From the NCBI GenBank assembly GCA_025699005.1, contig JAILWI010000006.1, positions 1 through 64,000 of the forward strand: a DNA stretch of 64,000 nt. Direction: 5' to 3'. This DNA comes from Chloroflexota bacterium. GTDB lineage: Bacteria; Chloroflexota; Limnocylindria; QHBO01. Made by a program: the position numbers and the translations under genes. Position 1 is the stretch's first letter, and each line of letters starts with the position of its first letter. Of this stretch, positions 36,125 through 44,185 are shown in pieces. The notes beneath the pieces were generated by a model that saw only the letters and a list, made by a program, of their open reading frames with translations, searched no databases and was not told the origin of the DNA.

Positions 36125-36411
36125 AAGAGGCCGGGTGGCGGCTCCCACCGATCGGCCAGCAGGGTCACCTTGACCGGTGGGCCGACGACTTCCTCGGCCT
36201 TGGTCTTCACGGTCTGGATGAGCTCGCCGGCCCACGGGCAGAACGGCGTGGTCAGGACCATCTTGATCTCGGTCGGAGCACCGTCGGCGCCGATCTCGAC
36301 GGCCTTGATGAGGTCGAGGTCCACGATGCTCATCCCGATCTCCGGATCCTGGATGTCGTACAGCGCGGTCATCACCTCGTCGACCTTGCCGAGGTTGGAG
36401 TCGATCGTCAT
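36121..36411 (-). CDS. MIP18 family (DUF59) protein, iron-sulfur assembly related
   Basis: A 96-residue protein of the MIP18/PaaD/SufT family: VMTALYDIQDPEIGMSIVDLDLI (about 13-35) and the Cys motif LTTPFCPWAGEL. Such proteins help deliver Fe-S clusters. No suf or paa genes are nearby. Start at 36411 fits the family and has TAGACT 7 nt upstream. It is convergent with the response regulator gene, with a four-base overlap of stop codons. Confidence 0.85.
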   Translation of the reverse strand: MTIDSNLGKVDEVMTALYDIQDPEIGMSIVDLDLIKAVEIGADGAPTEIKMVLTTPFCPWAGELIQTVKTKAEEVVGPPVKVTLLADRWEPPPGLF

Positions 36412-36418
36412 GCCACCC

Positions 36419-36424
36419 AGTCTA
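36419..36424 (-). promoter_or_regulatory. Leaderless -10 box of the MIP18-family gene
   Basis: Minus-strand TAGACT, 7 nt upstream of the ATG at 36411. Confidence 0.5.
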
Positions 36425-36456
36425 CGCGCTCGGCGCGAATGCGCCACCGGGCCGAT

Positions 36457-37182
36457 CTAGATGAGGACCGCGTCGAAATCCGGGTGAGGGGCGGGCACGA
36501 TGGGACGCACGCGGTGATAGCCCTCGTGGATGGGCGCGCCCGAGTCGATGGCGGAACGAAGTGCGGCAAGCTCCTCGGCGACATCGGATTGGCTCTCGTG
36601 GCATGCCAGCGCATCGGCCTTGCGCGTGGCGACCGACGTGATCGCGATGCGGTGGGTCGCCGCCTGCTCCTCGGCCGAGAGGTCGTACCGGTTGCCCGCC
36701 GGATCGAACACGGGGCTGATGACGTACACCGCGTTCGGCGCGATCCCGAGGTCGGACAGCCGCTCGACCGCCCAGCGCGTCGCGTTGCCGACGACGATGT
36801 GATCGGGGTGCCCGGTGACGCCGTGGGGCCCGAACGTGATGACGGCGGCCGGCCGCCGATCCGCCAGCCACGCGGCGATGTCGTCGACCAGCCGATCGAA
36901 CGGCTGGTCCGCGACGCCCCCATCGGGGTAGCCATCGAGGAGTGACACCTCGTCGAGGCCGATCGCCCGCGCGGCGCAGATGAGCTCGGCCTCGCGCTGG
37001 CCGGCGATGGCCGGGTCCGGCGAGCCGTCACTCGTGCCCGCTTCTCCGCGCGTGGCGACGAGGAGGCGTGTCGTCCGCCCCGCGTCGTGGGCGAGCGCGA
37101 GAGCGCCGGCGCAGCCGAAGCTTTCGTCGTCGGGGTGGGCGAGGACGGCGGCAAGGCCGCCGGGCGCGATCGGGTAGCTCAC
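36457..37182 (-). CDS. PIG-L family deacetylase
   Basis: A 241-residue zinc hydrolase of the LmbE/MshB/BshB family. AHPDDESFGCAG (15-26) provides the His-Pro-Asp-Asp zinc/catalytic site and GHPDHIVVG the third zinc-binding His. These enzymes deacetylate GlcNAc-linked thiol precursors (mycothiol, bacillithiol) or other N-acetyl sugars; the substrate here is unknown. The GTG start overlaps the stop of the preceding gene (GTGA). Confidence 0.87.
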   Translation of the reverse strand: MSYPIAPGGLAAVLAHPDDESFGCAGALALAHDAGRTTRLLVATRGEAGTSDGSPDPAIAGQREAELICAARAIGLDEVSLLDGYPDGGVADQPFDRLVDDIAAWLADRRPAAVITFGPHGVTGHPDHIVVGNATRWAVERLSDLGIAPNAVYVISPVFDPAGNRYDLSAEEQAATHRIAITSVATRKADALACHESQSDVAEELAALRSAIDSGAPIHEGYHRVRPIVPAPHPDFDAVLI

Positions 37183-37550
37183 CGGGTCTCCTCGGTCGAA
37201 TCGTGATCGTCGTCGTCCGAGAGCAGGGTCCATCCCTGCCGCTCGACGCTGGTCCTCATCGTACGCAGGACGGCGAGCTTGGCGCCAGCGACCTCTGCAA
37301 TGAATCGACGCGTGCCTGCATCGTCGAGCGACGAGCCGGGGGGCGCGCTGTCCCGACCGACGTTGAGCCAGGCAAGGTGGTAGCGGTCCATCCGCCCCCA
37401 GACGCGCTCGAGGAGGGCATCCGAGTCGAGCAGCCACCGGCGAAATACGTCCCATTCGGGATCCGCCACGAGGCTCTCGCCGGTGGCGACGAGGCGATCG
37501 GTGGCAGCGAGGAACGCCGAGCGGGACATGACGGCGGGACGGGCGCGCAT
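37179..37550 (-). CDS. Conserved hypothetical protein
   Basis: A 123-residue helical protein (segments FLAATDRLVATGESLV, WDVFRRWLLDSDALLERVWGRMDRYHLAW) with an acidic DDDDHD tail. No family recognised. It is the first gene of a two-gene unit with the PIG-L deacetylase, and TATACT lies 10 nt upstream of its ATG, which supports the start and the leaderless promoter. Confidence 0.6.
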   Translation of the reverse strand: MRARPAVMSRSAFLAATDRLVATGESLVADPEWDVFRRWLLDSDALLERVWGRMDRYHLAWLNVGRDSAPPGSSLDDAGTRRFIAEVAGAKLAVLRTMRTSVERQGWTLLSDDDDHDSTEETR

Positions 37551-37560
37551 CGGTGGCCGG

Positions 37561-37566
37561 AGTATA
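37561..37566 (-). promoter_or_regulatory. Leaderless -10 box of the hypothetical/PIG-L unit
   Basis: Minus-strand TATACT, 10 nt upstream of the ATG at 37550. Confidence 0.5.
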
Positions 37567-37633
37567 GGGCGATGCCGGGCGGACCCACGTTCGTACCATT
37601 GCCGGCCCGATCACCGGCCTCGACACTCTCCCG

Positions 37634-39289
37634 GTGAATCAGGCGACCTGGCACGCGGTCGGCCGAGGACTGCTGATGCTCGCCGCGCTGGCGGCTGCGG
37701 CAGCGCCGCTCGTCGTGCTCCACACAGCTCCCGCGGTCGATCTCGCAGCAGACGGCATGGGATGGCTCGTGCCGGCGTCGGCCGGGCTCCTCCTCGGTGC
37801 TGCGTCGATCGCGACGTTGATCGAGCTCGTCGCCGGCCTGCGCAGAGGCCCACTGGCGGCGTTGCTGCGGGCAGGGTCGGCAGCGGCACTCGCGGGCACC
37901 GGGATGCTCGTCCTGATGGCCGGCGGATCGACGGCACTTCCGGTCCTCATCGGCGCTCTGCTCGTCCTGGCATCTGTCATCCCCGACCGAGCCGGAACCA
38001 CGGTCCGCGACGTCCGCGGCCGCATGTCGATCGCGGTCGCGATGCTCGTCATCGCCGAAGCAGCGGTAGTCGCCGCGCTGCTGCCCGTCACGGCCGAGGT
38101 CATCGATGCTGCCGCCATGCCATTCCTCGCCGCGGCGATCGCGTTCGCCGGGCTCGCCGCCATCGTCCGCGCCGGCACGACGTTCGGTGCGGCCTCGGGC
38201 CTGCTCGGCATCGGCGCGGCGGCGCTCGCGCTCGACCGCGGCGGCGGCGCCGAACTGGCGGTCGGGCTCGCCGCACTGACGGCGTCCGCCCTGGTCGCGA
38301 CGTGGGCCGCGATCGGCGGACGGCGCGAGGCCCAGCCCATCGAACCGGGGTCGCTTCCCCCGGTCATCGACCACCTTGCCGAGGGCGTGATGCAGTTCGA
38401 CGGCCGGCTCCAGCTTCGAGGCTGGAACCCCGCAGCCGCCGCGCTGCTCGACCTGAAGCCCGACGCGGCGGGCGCGCGCCTCGAGGACCTGCTCGGCCTC
38501 TCGCTCAGCCAGCTCCCGGCCGCGTCCGAGACGGTGCGGCAGCGAACGCCGGTGGGCGGCATCGATCTGACGCTCCATCGCGACGCCGAGACCCTGACGG
38601 TCGTCCTTCACGATCCCGGCGTGAGCAGTGATGTCGAGCGCCTCGGTCGCGAGCTGCGAGCCACCCTCGAGGAGCTTCTTCAGGCGCGACGAACCGTCGA
38701 GCTTCAGCGAGCCGAGCTCGACCGGGCCACGACCACCGATCGGCTCACCGGGGTCGGCAATCGCCAGGCGATCCTGGACCGTCTCCGGCTCGAGGTGGCC
38801 GAGGCCCGCCGCTACCAGCATCCGGTGGCCGCGGTTCTGCTCGATGTCGATGGATTCACCGCCATCAACACGGGCCAGGGCATCGTGGTGGCCGATGAGG
38901 TCCTGCGCGAGATCGCCCTGCGCATGCGCGTTCGAATCCGCGAGGCTGATGCGCTCGGACGGGTGGGCAGCGGCTCCTTCCTCGCCCTCCTTCCTCATAC
39001 GGAGGCGGACGGCGCGGCAGCGTTCGCCGATGCGCTCCGCCGCCGTATCGCCGAGCGGGCGATCCAGACCGCCGTGGCGCCGATCACGGTCACGGTGAGC
39101 GTCGGGGTCACCGTCATGCATCCGGGCGACGACCTCGACGCCGATGCGCTCCTGGCGCGCGCCACCGAGGCCCTGGTCAGTGCGCAGCAGGCAGGGGGCA
39201 ACCGCATCGCGCTCGACCGTCTCCACGGGTTGGCGCGGCTCGGCGATGCGCGATCGGCCGAGCGGGACGACGAGGCCGACGCCGGCTGA
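37634..39289 (+). CDS. Membrane protein with PAS-like and degenerate GGDEF domains
   Basis: A 551-residue protein starting at GTG. Residues 10-230 hold about seven or eight membrane helices, 240-330 a PAS-like domain, 333-366 a signalling coiled coil, and 368-535 a diguanylate-cyclase fold. The metal-binding Asp in LLDVDGF and the TDRLTGVGNRQ entry are kept, but the active-site GGDEF is GSGSF (445-449), so both catalytic acidic residues are lost. It is therefore unlikely to make c-di-GMP and may instead bind a nucleotide or partner. Monocistronic; lies just before the thyX control region. Confidence 0.85.
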   Translation: MNQATWHAVGRGLLMLAALAAAAAPLVVLHTAPAVDLAADGMGWLVPASAGLLLGAASIATLIELVAGLRRGPLAALLRAGSAAALAGTGMLVLMAGGSTALPVLIGALLVLASVIPDRAGTTVRDVRGRMSIAVAMLVIAEAAVVAALLPVTAEVIDAAAMPFLAAAIAFAGLAAIVRAGTTFGAASGLLGIGAAALALDRGGGAELAVGLAALTASALVATWAAIGGRREAQPIEPGSLPPVIDHLAEGVMQFDGRLQLRGWNPAAAALLDLKPDAAGARLEDLLGLSLSQLPAASETVRQRTPVGGIDLTLHRDAETLTVVLHDPGVSSDVERLGRELRATLEELLQARRTVELQRAELDRATTTDRLTGVGNRQAILDRLRLEVAEARRYQHPVAAVLLDVDGFTAINTGQGIVVADEVLREIALRMRVRIREADALGRVGSGSFLALLPHTEADGAAAFADALRRRIAERAIQTAVAPITVTVSVGVTVMHPGDDLDADALLARATEALVSAQQAGGNRIALDRLHGLARLGDARSAERDDEADAG

Positions 39290-39306
39290 GCAGCGTCACG
39301 GGGCGG

Positions 39307-39315
39307 TTGTGCACA
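39307..39315. promoter_or_regulatory. DnaA-box-like site 1 (TTGTGCACA)
   Basis: Matches the DnaA consensus TTRTNCACA at the degenerate third base and is palindromic with the following A, so it reads the same on both strands. Part of a three-site cluster upstream of thyX. Confidence 0.5.
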
Positions 39316-39317
39316 AC

Positions 39318-39326
39318 ATATGCACA
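39318..39326 (+). promoter_or_regulatory. DnaA-box-like site 2 (ATATGCACA)
   Basis: Eight of nine bases match TTATNCACA; starts 11 bp after site 1, one helical turn. Confidence 0.4.
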
Positions 39327-39351
39327 TCGGCGGCCGCCGACCACCACATGT

Positions 39352-39360
39352 TGTGGATAA
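39352..39360 (-). promoter_or_regulatory. Consensus DnaA box (TTATCCACA on the minus strand)
   Basis: Perfect match to the strongest E. coli DnaA box, in a region that is otherwise about 70% GC. Located about 50 bp before the thyX start, overlapping the expected upstream side of its promoter. Confidence 0.6.
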
Positions 39361-39387
39361 GCCGTCGTCATCGCGAGGTGGCGCTGG

Positions 39388-39393
39388 TACACT
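39388..39393 (+). promoter_or_regulatory. Leaderless -10 box of thyX
   Basis: TACACT, 9 nt before the ATG at 39403; a TCGTCA hexamer lies 17 bp upstream of it. Confidence 0.5.
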
Positions 39394-39402
39394 CGCCGAA
39401 CC

Positions 39403-40344
39403 ATGCCCTCGACCTCCACCGACCTCTCCGCCAAGCTCATCTTCCCCACCCGGGAGATCGTCGAGGAGTACTACCTCCCGATCATCTACACGGCCTGCCG
39501 CACCTGCTATTCCGAGCAGGTGCCCGACCAGATCTGGGACAAGGCGGTCAGCCGCCAGATCGCCGATGAGAAGCAGCAGAGCCTGGTCCGCAAGGTCATG
39601 GAGTCCGGCCACGGATCCACGATCGAGCACGTGAACTTCACGTTCGCCATCAGCGGCGTCACCCGGACGCTGAGCCACCAGCTCGTTCGGCATCGCGCCG
39701 GCACCGCGTTCGACCAGCAGTCGCAGCGCTACGTCAGCTTCAAGAAGCGGGACAACTACACGGTCCCCGACTCGATCGGCAAGGCCGAGCTGCCCGACGA
39801 TCTCGCGGGTCGGTTCCAGCAGGCCATCGACGAGAACCTCGAGCTCTACGGCCAGCTGCTCCAGGCCGAGGTGCCGGCCGAGGACGCGCGGTTCATCTTC
39901 CCGAACGCCATGCAGACGAACCTCATCATGACGGTGAACCTGCGCCAGCTGATCCACATGTCCGGCCTCCGGCTGTGCACCATGGCCCAGTGGGAGATCC
40001 GCCAGCTGTTCAAGCAGATCCGCCACGAGGTCTTCCGCGTCAGCCCCTTCTTCGGCAGCTTCCTGGTGCCGAAGTGCGTGCCCCTCGGCTACTGCGACGA
40101 GATGAACAACCGCGACGAGCATTGCCGCATCCGACCGCACCGAGACACGGTGATGGCCGTATGGGAGGCCTACCGCGGTGGAACGCTCGCGGAGACCGAG
40201 GGTCCGGTCGTGCCTGAGACGAGCCCCTTCCGGCCGAAGCCGCGCCGGGTTCCCCTGCCGGTGGCCGACGGCGACGTGGCCCCGAGGCACGGCGAGCCGA
40301 CCGGGGCCGCGGTGGGCCAGGCAGCCGACGCCGACCGCATCTGA
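39403..40344 (+). CDS. thyX: FAD-dependent thymidylate synthase
   Basis: A 313-residue flavin-dependent synthase converting dUMP to dTMP with methylenetetrahydrofolate and NADPH. The ThyX signature region RHRAGTAFDQQSQRY (96-110) is present, as are HGSTIEHVNF and NLRQLIHMSGLRLC. A C-terminal extension of about 50 Pro/Ala-rich residues follows the catalytic domain. No dihydrofolate reductase gene is close. The upstream DnaA-box cluster suggests coupling of thymidylate supply to replication. Confidence 0.95.
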   Translation: MPSTSTDLSAKLIFPTREIVEEYYLPIIYTACRTCYSEQVPDQIWDKAVSRQIADEKQQSLVRKVMESGHGSTIEHVNFTFAISGVTRTLSHQLVRHRAGTAFDQQSQRYVSFKKRDNYTVPDSIGKAELPDDLAGRFQQAIDENLELYGQLLQAEVPAEDARFIFPNAMQTNLIMTVNLRQLIHMSGLRLCTMAQWEIRQLFKQIRHEVFRVSPFFGSFLVPKCVPLGYCDEMNNRDEHCRIRPHRDTVMAVWEAYRGGTLAETEGPVVPETSPFRPKPRRVPLPVADGDVAPRHGEPTGAAVGQAADADRI

Positions 40345-40374
40345 GGAACCGCCCGGGGGACGCCCCGCTCGCGC

Positions 40375-40380
40375 TAGAGT
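40375..40380 (+). promoter_or_regulatory. Leaderless -10 box before the trkH leader peptide
   Basis: TAGAGT, 7 nt upstream of the GTG at 40388 and 30 nt upstream of the trkH GTG. Confidence 0.45.
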
Positions 40381-40387
40381 CATCGGC

Positions 40388-40414
40388 GTGAATCGTCGTG
40401 GTCGCATCCGGTGA
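40388..40414 (+). CDS. Candidate eight-residue leader peptide coupled to trkH
   Basis: GTG-initiated frame encoding MNRRGRIR and ending in a TGA that overlaps the trkH GTG start (GTGA). Its start sits at the right distance from a TAGAGT -10 box for leaderless translation, whereas trkH itself has no ribosome-binding site. Translation of this tiny Arg-rich frame could deliver ribosomes to trkH or regulate it. Inference from position and overlap only. Confidence 0.35.
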   Translation: MNRRGRIR

Positions 40415-41844
40415 CCGTCCAGGGCCGCCGTCCGGGAGATCAGCGGGTCCGCGTGCAGCGCACGCAGCCGCAGGAGTTCACCGTTCGCACGCCACGGCGC
40501 CTGCGAAAGCCACCGTCCCCCGCCCTGAGCCTGCTGGCCGCGTTCGCGGTCCTCATCGCAATCGGCACGATCCTGCTGATGCTCCCGTTCGCCACGCAGT
40601 CCGGCGAGCCGACGCGATGGGTCGATGCGCTCTTCACGGCCACCTCGGCGGCATGCGTGACGGGACTCGTCGTGCTGGACACCGGCACGCACTGGAGCGC
40701 GTTCGGGCAGGTCGTGATCATGCTCCTGATCCAGTCCGGAGGGTTCGGCATCATGGCCGGCTCGACCCTGCTGCTGTCGCTCGTGGTCGGGCGCCGCACG
40801 ACGCTCCGAAACCGGGTGATCGTCCAGGAATCGCTCGGTGGGCTTCAGCTCGGGAACGTGACCTGGATCGTCAAGCGCATCGCCATCTTCACGCTGGTGG
40901 TCGAAGGGGTCGGGGCGATCGTGCTGGCGGCGGCGTTCATGCTCGGCGGCGAGGCCGGGGGCGTCGGTCACCCGCTCGGCCTGTGGTGGGGCCTGTTCCA
41001 CTCCGTGTCGGCGTTCAACAACGCCGGGTTCGACCTCACTGGCGGGTTCCAGAGCCTCATCCCATTCCGCGACGACTGGGTGGTGCTCCTGTCCCACGGC
41101 ATCCTCCTGGTCCTCGGCGGCCTCGGATTCGCGATCGTGGGCGACGCCCTGAGCAAGCGGCGCTGGGTGCGATTCGCCCTCGAGACGAAGGTCGTGCTGC
41201 TCTCGACGGCGGTGCTGCTGGTCCTCGGCACGGTGCTCATCGGGGCGACCGAGTGGTCGAACCCCGAGACGCTCGGCTCGCTTCCCGAGGAGCAGCGTGC
41301 ACTCAACGCCCTCTTCGAGTCGGCAACGCTGCGCACGGCCGGATTCACCGCCCTCGACACCGGCGCCCTGCTGGACCAGACGCTGTTCGTGGTCATGGCG
41401 CTGATGTTCATCGGCGGCGCATCGGGATCCACGGCCGGCGGCATCAAGGTCACGACCTTCTCGGTGCTCCTCATCGCCATCGCGTCTGTCGTGCGCGGCC
41501 AGCCGTCCGCGGTGGCCTTCGGCCGCCGCATCCAGCACCAGGTCGTCTACCGGGCGCTGTCGGTCGTGCTGCTCGGGATCGCGGTCGTGTTCGTCGTCGC
41601 CTTCCTGCTCACGGTCATGAACCCCGCCAGGTTCGTGGAGACCCTGTTCGAGGCCGTCTCCGCCGCGGGCACCGTCGGCGCCAGCACGGGAATCACGACC
41701 GACCTCGACACGCCGTCGAGACTCCTCGTCACGTTGACGATGTACGCGGGCCGGCTCGGCCCGATCACCCTCGTGCTCGCCCTGGCAGCCCGGGCGCGGC
41801 CGGTCGCGTCCCGTCCGGCCGTCGAGTCGATCCGGATCGGCTAG
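40411..41844 (+). CDS. trkH: Trk/Ktr-type potassium uptake membrane subunit
   Basis: A 477-residue potassium transporter of the TrkH/KtrB superfamily, with four repeated M1-P-M2 units. Pore-loop segments are visible (TATSAACVTGL, FNNAGFDL, LRTAGFT, ASGSTAGGIKVTT and AGTVGAS). It starts at a GTG with no ribosome-binding site and a long basic N-terminal tail. The regulatory RCK subunit is encoded 30 bp downstream, so the pair forms a complete Ktr-like system for osmotic and potassium balance. Confidence 0.92.
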   Translation: MTVQGRRPGDQRVRVQRTQPQEFTVRTPRRLRKPPSPALSLLAAFAVLIAIGTILLMLPFATQSGEPTRWVDALFTATSAACVTGLVVLDTGTHWSAFGQVVIMLLIQSGGFGIMAGSTLLLSLVVGRRTTLRNRVIVQESLGGLQLGNVTWIVKRIAIFTLVVEGVGAIVLAAAFMLGGEAGGVGHPLGLWWGLFHSVSAFNNAGFDLTGGFQSLIPFRDDWVVLLSHGILLVLGGLGFAIVGDALSKRRWVRFALETKVVLLSTAVLLVLGTVLIGATEWSNPETLGSLPEEQRALNALFESATLRTAGFTALDTGALLDQTLFVVMALMFIGGASGSTAGGIKVTTFSVLLIAIASVVRGQPSAVAFGRRIQHQVVYRALSVVLLGIAVVFVVAFLLTVMNPARFVETLFEAVSAAGTVGASTGITTDLDTPSRLLVTLTMYAGRLGPITLVLALAARARPVASRPAVESIRIG

Positions 41845-41874
41845 GCTTCAGCGCGACCCTCACATGGAGGCGGG

Positions 41875-42525
41875 ATGGCCGGAGAACAGGTAGTCGTCAT
41901 CGGACTGGGGCGGTTCGGCTCGGCGGTGGCGCGCGAGCTGGAGCGGCTCGGCCACCAGGTGCTCGCCATCGACCGAAGCGAGCAGCGGGTGAACGACATC
42001 GCTTCCGAGGTCACGCACGCCCTCCAGCTCGACGCGGCCGATGAGGACGCGCTGCGCGGCGCCGGCGCGGGCGACTTCAACACGGCGATCGTGGCGATCA
42101 GCAGCGACGCCGAGCCGTCGATCTTCGCGACCATGGTCCTCAAGCGCCTCGAGGTCCGCAACGTGATCGCGAAGGCCGGGAGCCGGCTCCACGGCGAAAT
42201 CCTGTCGCGCGTCGGGGCGGACCGGGTCGTCTTTCCCGAGCTGGAGACCGGGCTTCGGCTCGCGCACTCGTTCAACGTCCCGAACGTGATCGACTACCTC
42301 GACGTCGCCCCGAACTTCGGCATCGAGAAGATTCGGCCGCCGAAGTCGTTCATCGGCCGATCGCTGGGCGAGCTCGACCTCAAGGCAAAGGTGGGCCTCA
42401 CGCCGATCGCGCTGCGGCGCGGCAAGCAGGTCTTCGTGAATCCCGCGCGTGACGAGCGGATCAAGGAGGGCGACGAGCTCATCCTGATCGGCCAGGACGA
42501 CAACCTGGAGCAGCTGCGGGGCTAG
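41875..42525 (+). CDS. ktrA: TrkA/KtrA potassium channel regulatory subunit
   Basis: A 216-residue cytoplasmic protein with an RCK_N Rossmann domain (VVVIGLGRFGSAVA, nucleotide acid D33 after LAID) and an RCK_C (TrkA_C) domain from about residue 140. It binds ATP/ADP or NAD(H) and gates the TrkH subunit encoded just upstream. GGAGG lies a few bases before the ATG. The TAG stop shares a CTAG with the convergent gene. Confidence 0.93.
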   Translation: MAGEQVVVIGLGRFGSAVARELERLGHQVLAIDRSEQRVNDIASEVTHALQLDAADEDALRGAGAGDFNTAIVAISSDAEPSIFATMVLKRLEVRNVIAKAGSRLHGEILSRVGADRVVFPELETGLRLAHSFNVPNVIDYLDVAPNFGIEKIRPPKSFIGRSLGELDLKAKVGLTPIALRRGKQVFVNPARDERIKEGDELILIGQDDNLEQLRG

Positions 42526-42917
42526 TTGTCCGCGGAGATCCCGTCGCCGAGCGTGAAGCGGCGCAGCTCCTCGTCACAGGCATCGGCGAGGCGACGCGCC
42601 TCGTTCACGAGGAACGAGCTCATCTTCGTCGAGTCGACGATCAGCAGCGTGTGCCCTCGCTCGTTGCGGTCGAGCACGATCCGATCTTCACCGTGGAAGC
42701 TGATGGACCAGTTGGCCTGCAGCTGGACGAGCTCGGCCAGGAGCACCTTCTCGCTGAAGTACCAGTCGAGGTACTCGGCGTTGAGGGCCGCCGTCACGTC
42801 GCGGACCTGGAGCGTCTCGTTGCGCCGCAGCCGCGACACGAAGTGCACGACCCGGAGCGCGGCGAAGGGATCTCCGCTGCGCGCGAGCTGCGGCGGCGCG
42901 ACGGTGGGATCCGGCAT
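42522..42917 (-). CDS. Conserved hypothetical protein
   Basis: A protein of about 131 residues from the ATG at 42917, which has GGAGG two bases upstream; a GTG at 42971 would add 18 residues. It contains an alpha/beta domain with LRVVHFVSRLRRNETLQVRDV, a Trp-rich NWSISFHGEDRIVLDRNERG and LLIVDSTKMSSFLVNEARRL. I do not recognise the family. It ends convergently with ktrA, the two stops sharing CTAG. Confidence 0.55.
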   Translation of the reverse strand: MPDPTVAPPQLARSGDPFAALRVVHFVSRLRRNETLQVRDVTAALNAEYLDWYFSEKVLLAELVQLQANWSISFHGEDRIVLDRNERGHTLLIVDSTKMSSFLVNEARRLADACDEELRRFTLGDGISADN

Positions 42918-43083
42918 GCCCTCCGGGGCGGCTCCGACGAGGGACGTTGACGTCGACGTGATGGGCTCCTTCACACGGTGGGCGAGCGGGCGCGACCGCG
43001 CCGCGGAGAACTGCCCGGGGAGTATCGCAACTCGGTCATGGCGGATCAAACGGGCCGCCGCGACCGAGCCGCCGCGACCGCCG

Positions 43084-43419
43084 TCAGCCGATTCGCCAGC
43101 CCTCGGGACAGCCGGGATCGGGCGCGAGCAGATGGACCTCGCCGTCGCCGCCCATCGACCCGAGGACGAGCACTTCGCTCTTGAAGCCCGCGATGCGGCG
43201 CGGCGGGAAGTTGACGACCGCCACCACCTGCCGCCCGACGAGCGCCGCTGGGTCGGGATACGTCACGGTGAGCTGGGCAGAGCTCACCTTCTCGCCGATC
43301 TCGGGGCCGAAGTCGACACGAAGCTGGTACGAGGGCTTGCGTGCCTCGGGAAACGGTCGCGCCTCGACGATGCGGCCGACCCGCATGTCGACGGCCAGGA
43401 AGTCATCGAACTCGATCAT
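43084..43419 (-). CDS. csaA: CsaA-type tRNA-binding domain protein
   Basis: A 111-residue OB-fold protein (MIEFDDFLAVDMRVGRIVEARPF, then KPSYQLRVDFG, QVVAVVNFPPRRIAGFKSEVLVLG), typical of CsaA and of the C-terminal tRNA-binding domain of MetRS. CsaA binds tRNA and has been described as a chaperone-like export factor. TATCGT lies 6 nt upstream of the ATG. Confidence 0.88.
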   Translation of the reverse strand: MIEFDDFLAVDMRVGRIVEARPFPEARKPSYQLRVDFGPEIGEKVSSAQLTVTYPDPAALVGRQVVAVVNFPPRRIAGFKSEVLVLGSMGGDGEVHLLAPDPGCPEGWRIG

Positions 43420-43425
43420 TCCCGC

Positions 43426-43431
43426 ACGATA
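43426..43431 (-). promoter_or_regulatory. Leaderless -10 box of csaA
   Basis: Minus-strand TATCGT, 6 nt upstream of the ATG at 43419. Confidence 0.4.
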
Positions 43432-43560
43432 CCCGCTGGAACCGGCCACCCGGCGGTCTCCGGGTAGGACTATCGACCCGTTGGTGCTTGCTCGGTGCCC
43501 GCGTACCGTCGTGCTCGGCCACGCCCGTGCCCGCGCGGCCGCTCTCATTCAGGAGGCAAC

Positions 43561-44139
43561 GTGACGTTCTGGAACTGGCGCCGCAGCCCGGGCCCGTCGG
43601 CCACGCAGGGAAGCGCGGCGGTTGCCCTTGCTCCCGAGCTCGCCCCGATCGAGCTCTACACGGCCGATTCCCGGATCGTGGCTTGGATCGCTCCCCAGGG
43701 ACGGCGGGTCACCGACCTCCTGTCGACCAAGGACGAGCTTCGACTCTGGCGCCCGAGTCCCGGGCAGCTTGCCGATGCTCCGCCGGCGGGGACCGACCCG
43801 GATGCGTCGAGCGGCGATTCCGGGGAGTGGGAGACGCTGCCGACGGCACGCGTGGTCCTCGCGATGCCGCCCGAGTGGCGCGCGAGCCGCCAGCTGCGCC
43901 TCCACCGACGTCTGCGCCGGGCCGCGCTCATTGCCGGCCCCTTCAACGTCACCGGCAACGTGCACCTGGCCCCCGGGGTCGAGGTCGGTCAGCACCTGCT
44001 GCGTTCGAGCCGCTTCATGCCCCTGACCGATGCGTACCTGCTCCACGGCGGTGACCAGCCCTTCGAGCACGTGGTCAGCGTCGTCATCGTCAACACCGCC
44101 CACGTCTCGCAGATCGTGCCCCTCGTGACCCTGGCCTGA
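43561..44139 (+). CDS. Hypothetical protein
   Basis: A 192-residue protein starting at GTG, with AGGAGG 5 nt upstream. It begins [12 protein letters not shown], has a central acidic low-complexity patch, and a beta-rich C-terminal part ([44 protein letters not shown]). No signal peptide or membrane helix. No family recognised. Confidence 0.55.
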   Translation: MTFWNWRRSPGPSATQGSAAVALAPELAPIELYTADSRIVAWIAPQGRRVTDLLSTKDELRLWRPSPGQLADAPPAGTDPDASSGDSGEWETLPTARVVLAMPPEWRASRQLRLHRRLRRAALIAGPFNVTGNVHLAPGVEVGQHLLRSSRFMPLTDAYLLHGGDQPFEHVVSVVIVNTAHVSQIVPLVTLA

Positions 44140-44172
44140 CCTCGACGCCCGCAGCACGACCGCCCGCCGCGC

Positions 44173-44178
44173 GATAAT
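44173..44178 (+). promoter_or_regulatory. Leaderless -10 box of the carboxylase beta gene
   Basis: GATAAT, 7 nt upstream of the ATG at 44186. Confidence 0.5.
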
Positions 44179-44185
44179 CGCGGCG

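Noticed and set aside
39290-39402. A replication origin at the DnaA-box cluster
   Set aside because: Only three sites, no AT-rich unwinding region, and no dnaA/dnaN/gyr genes nearby; promoter control of thyX is the simpler reading.
38995-41538. Minus-strand 847-codon frame across thyX and trkH
   Set aside because: It crosses the promoter region and two well-supported plus-strand genes, and has no recognisable domain.
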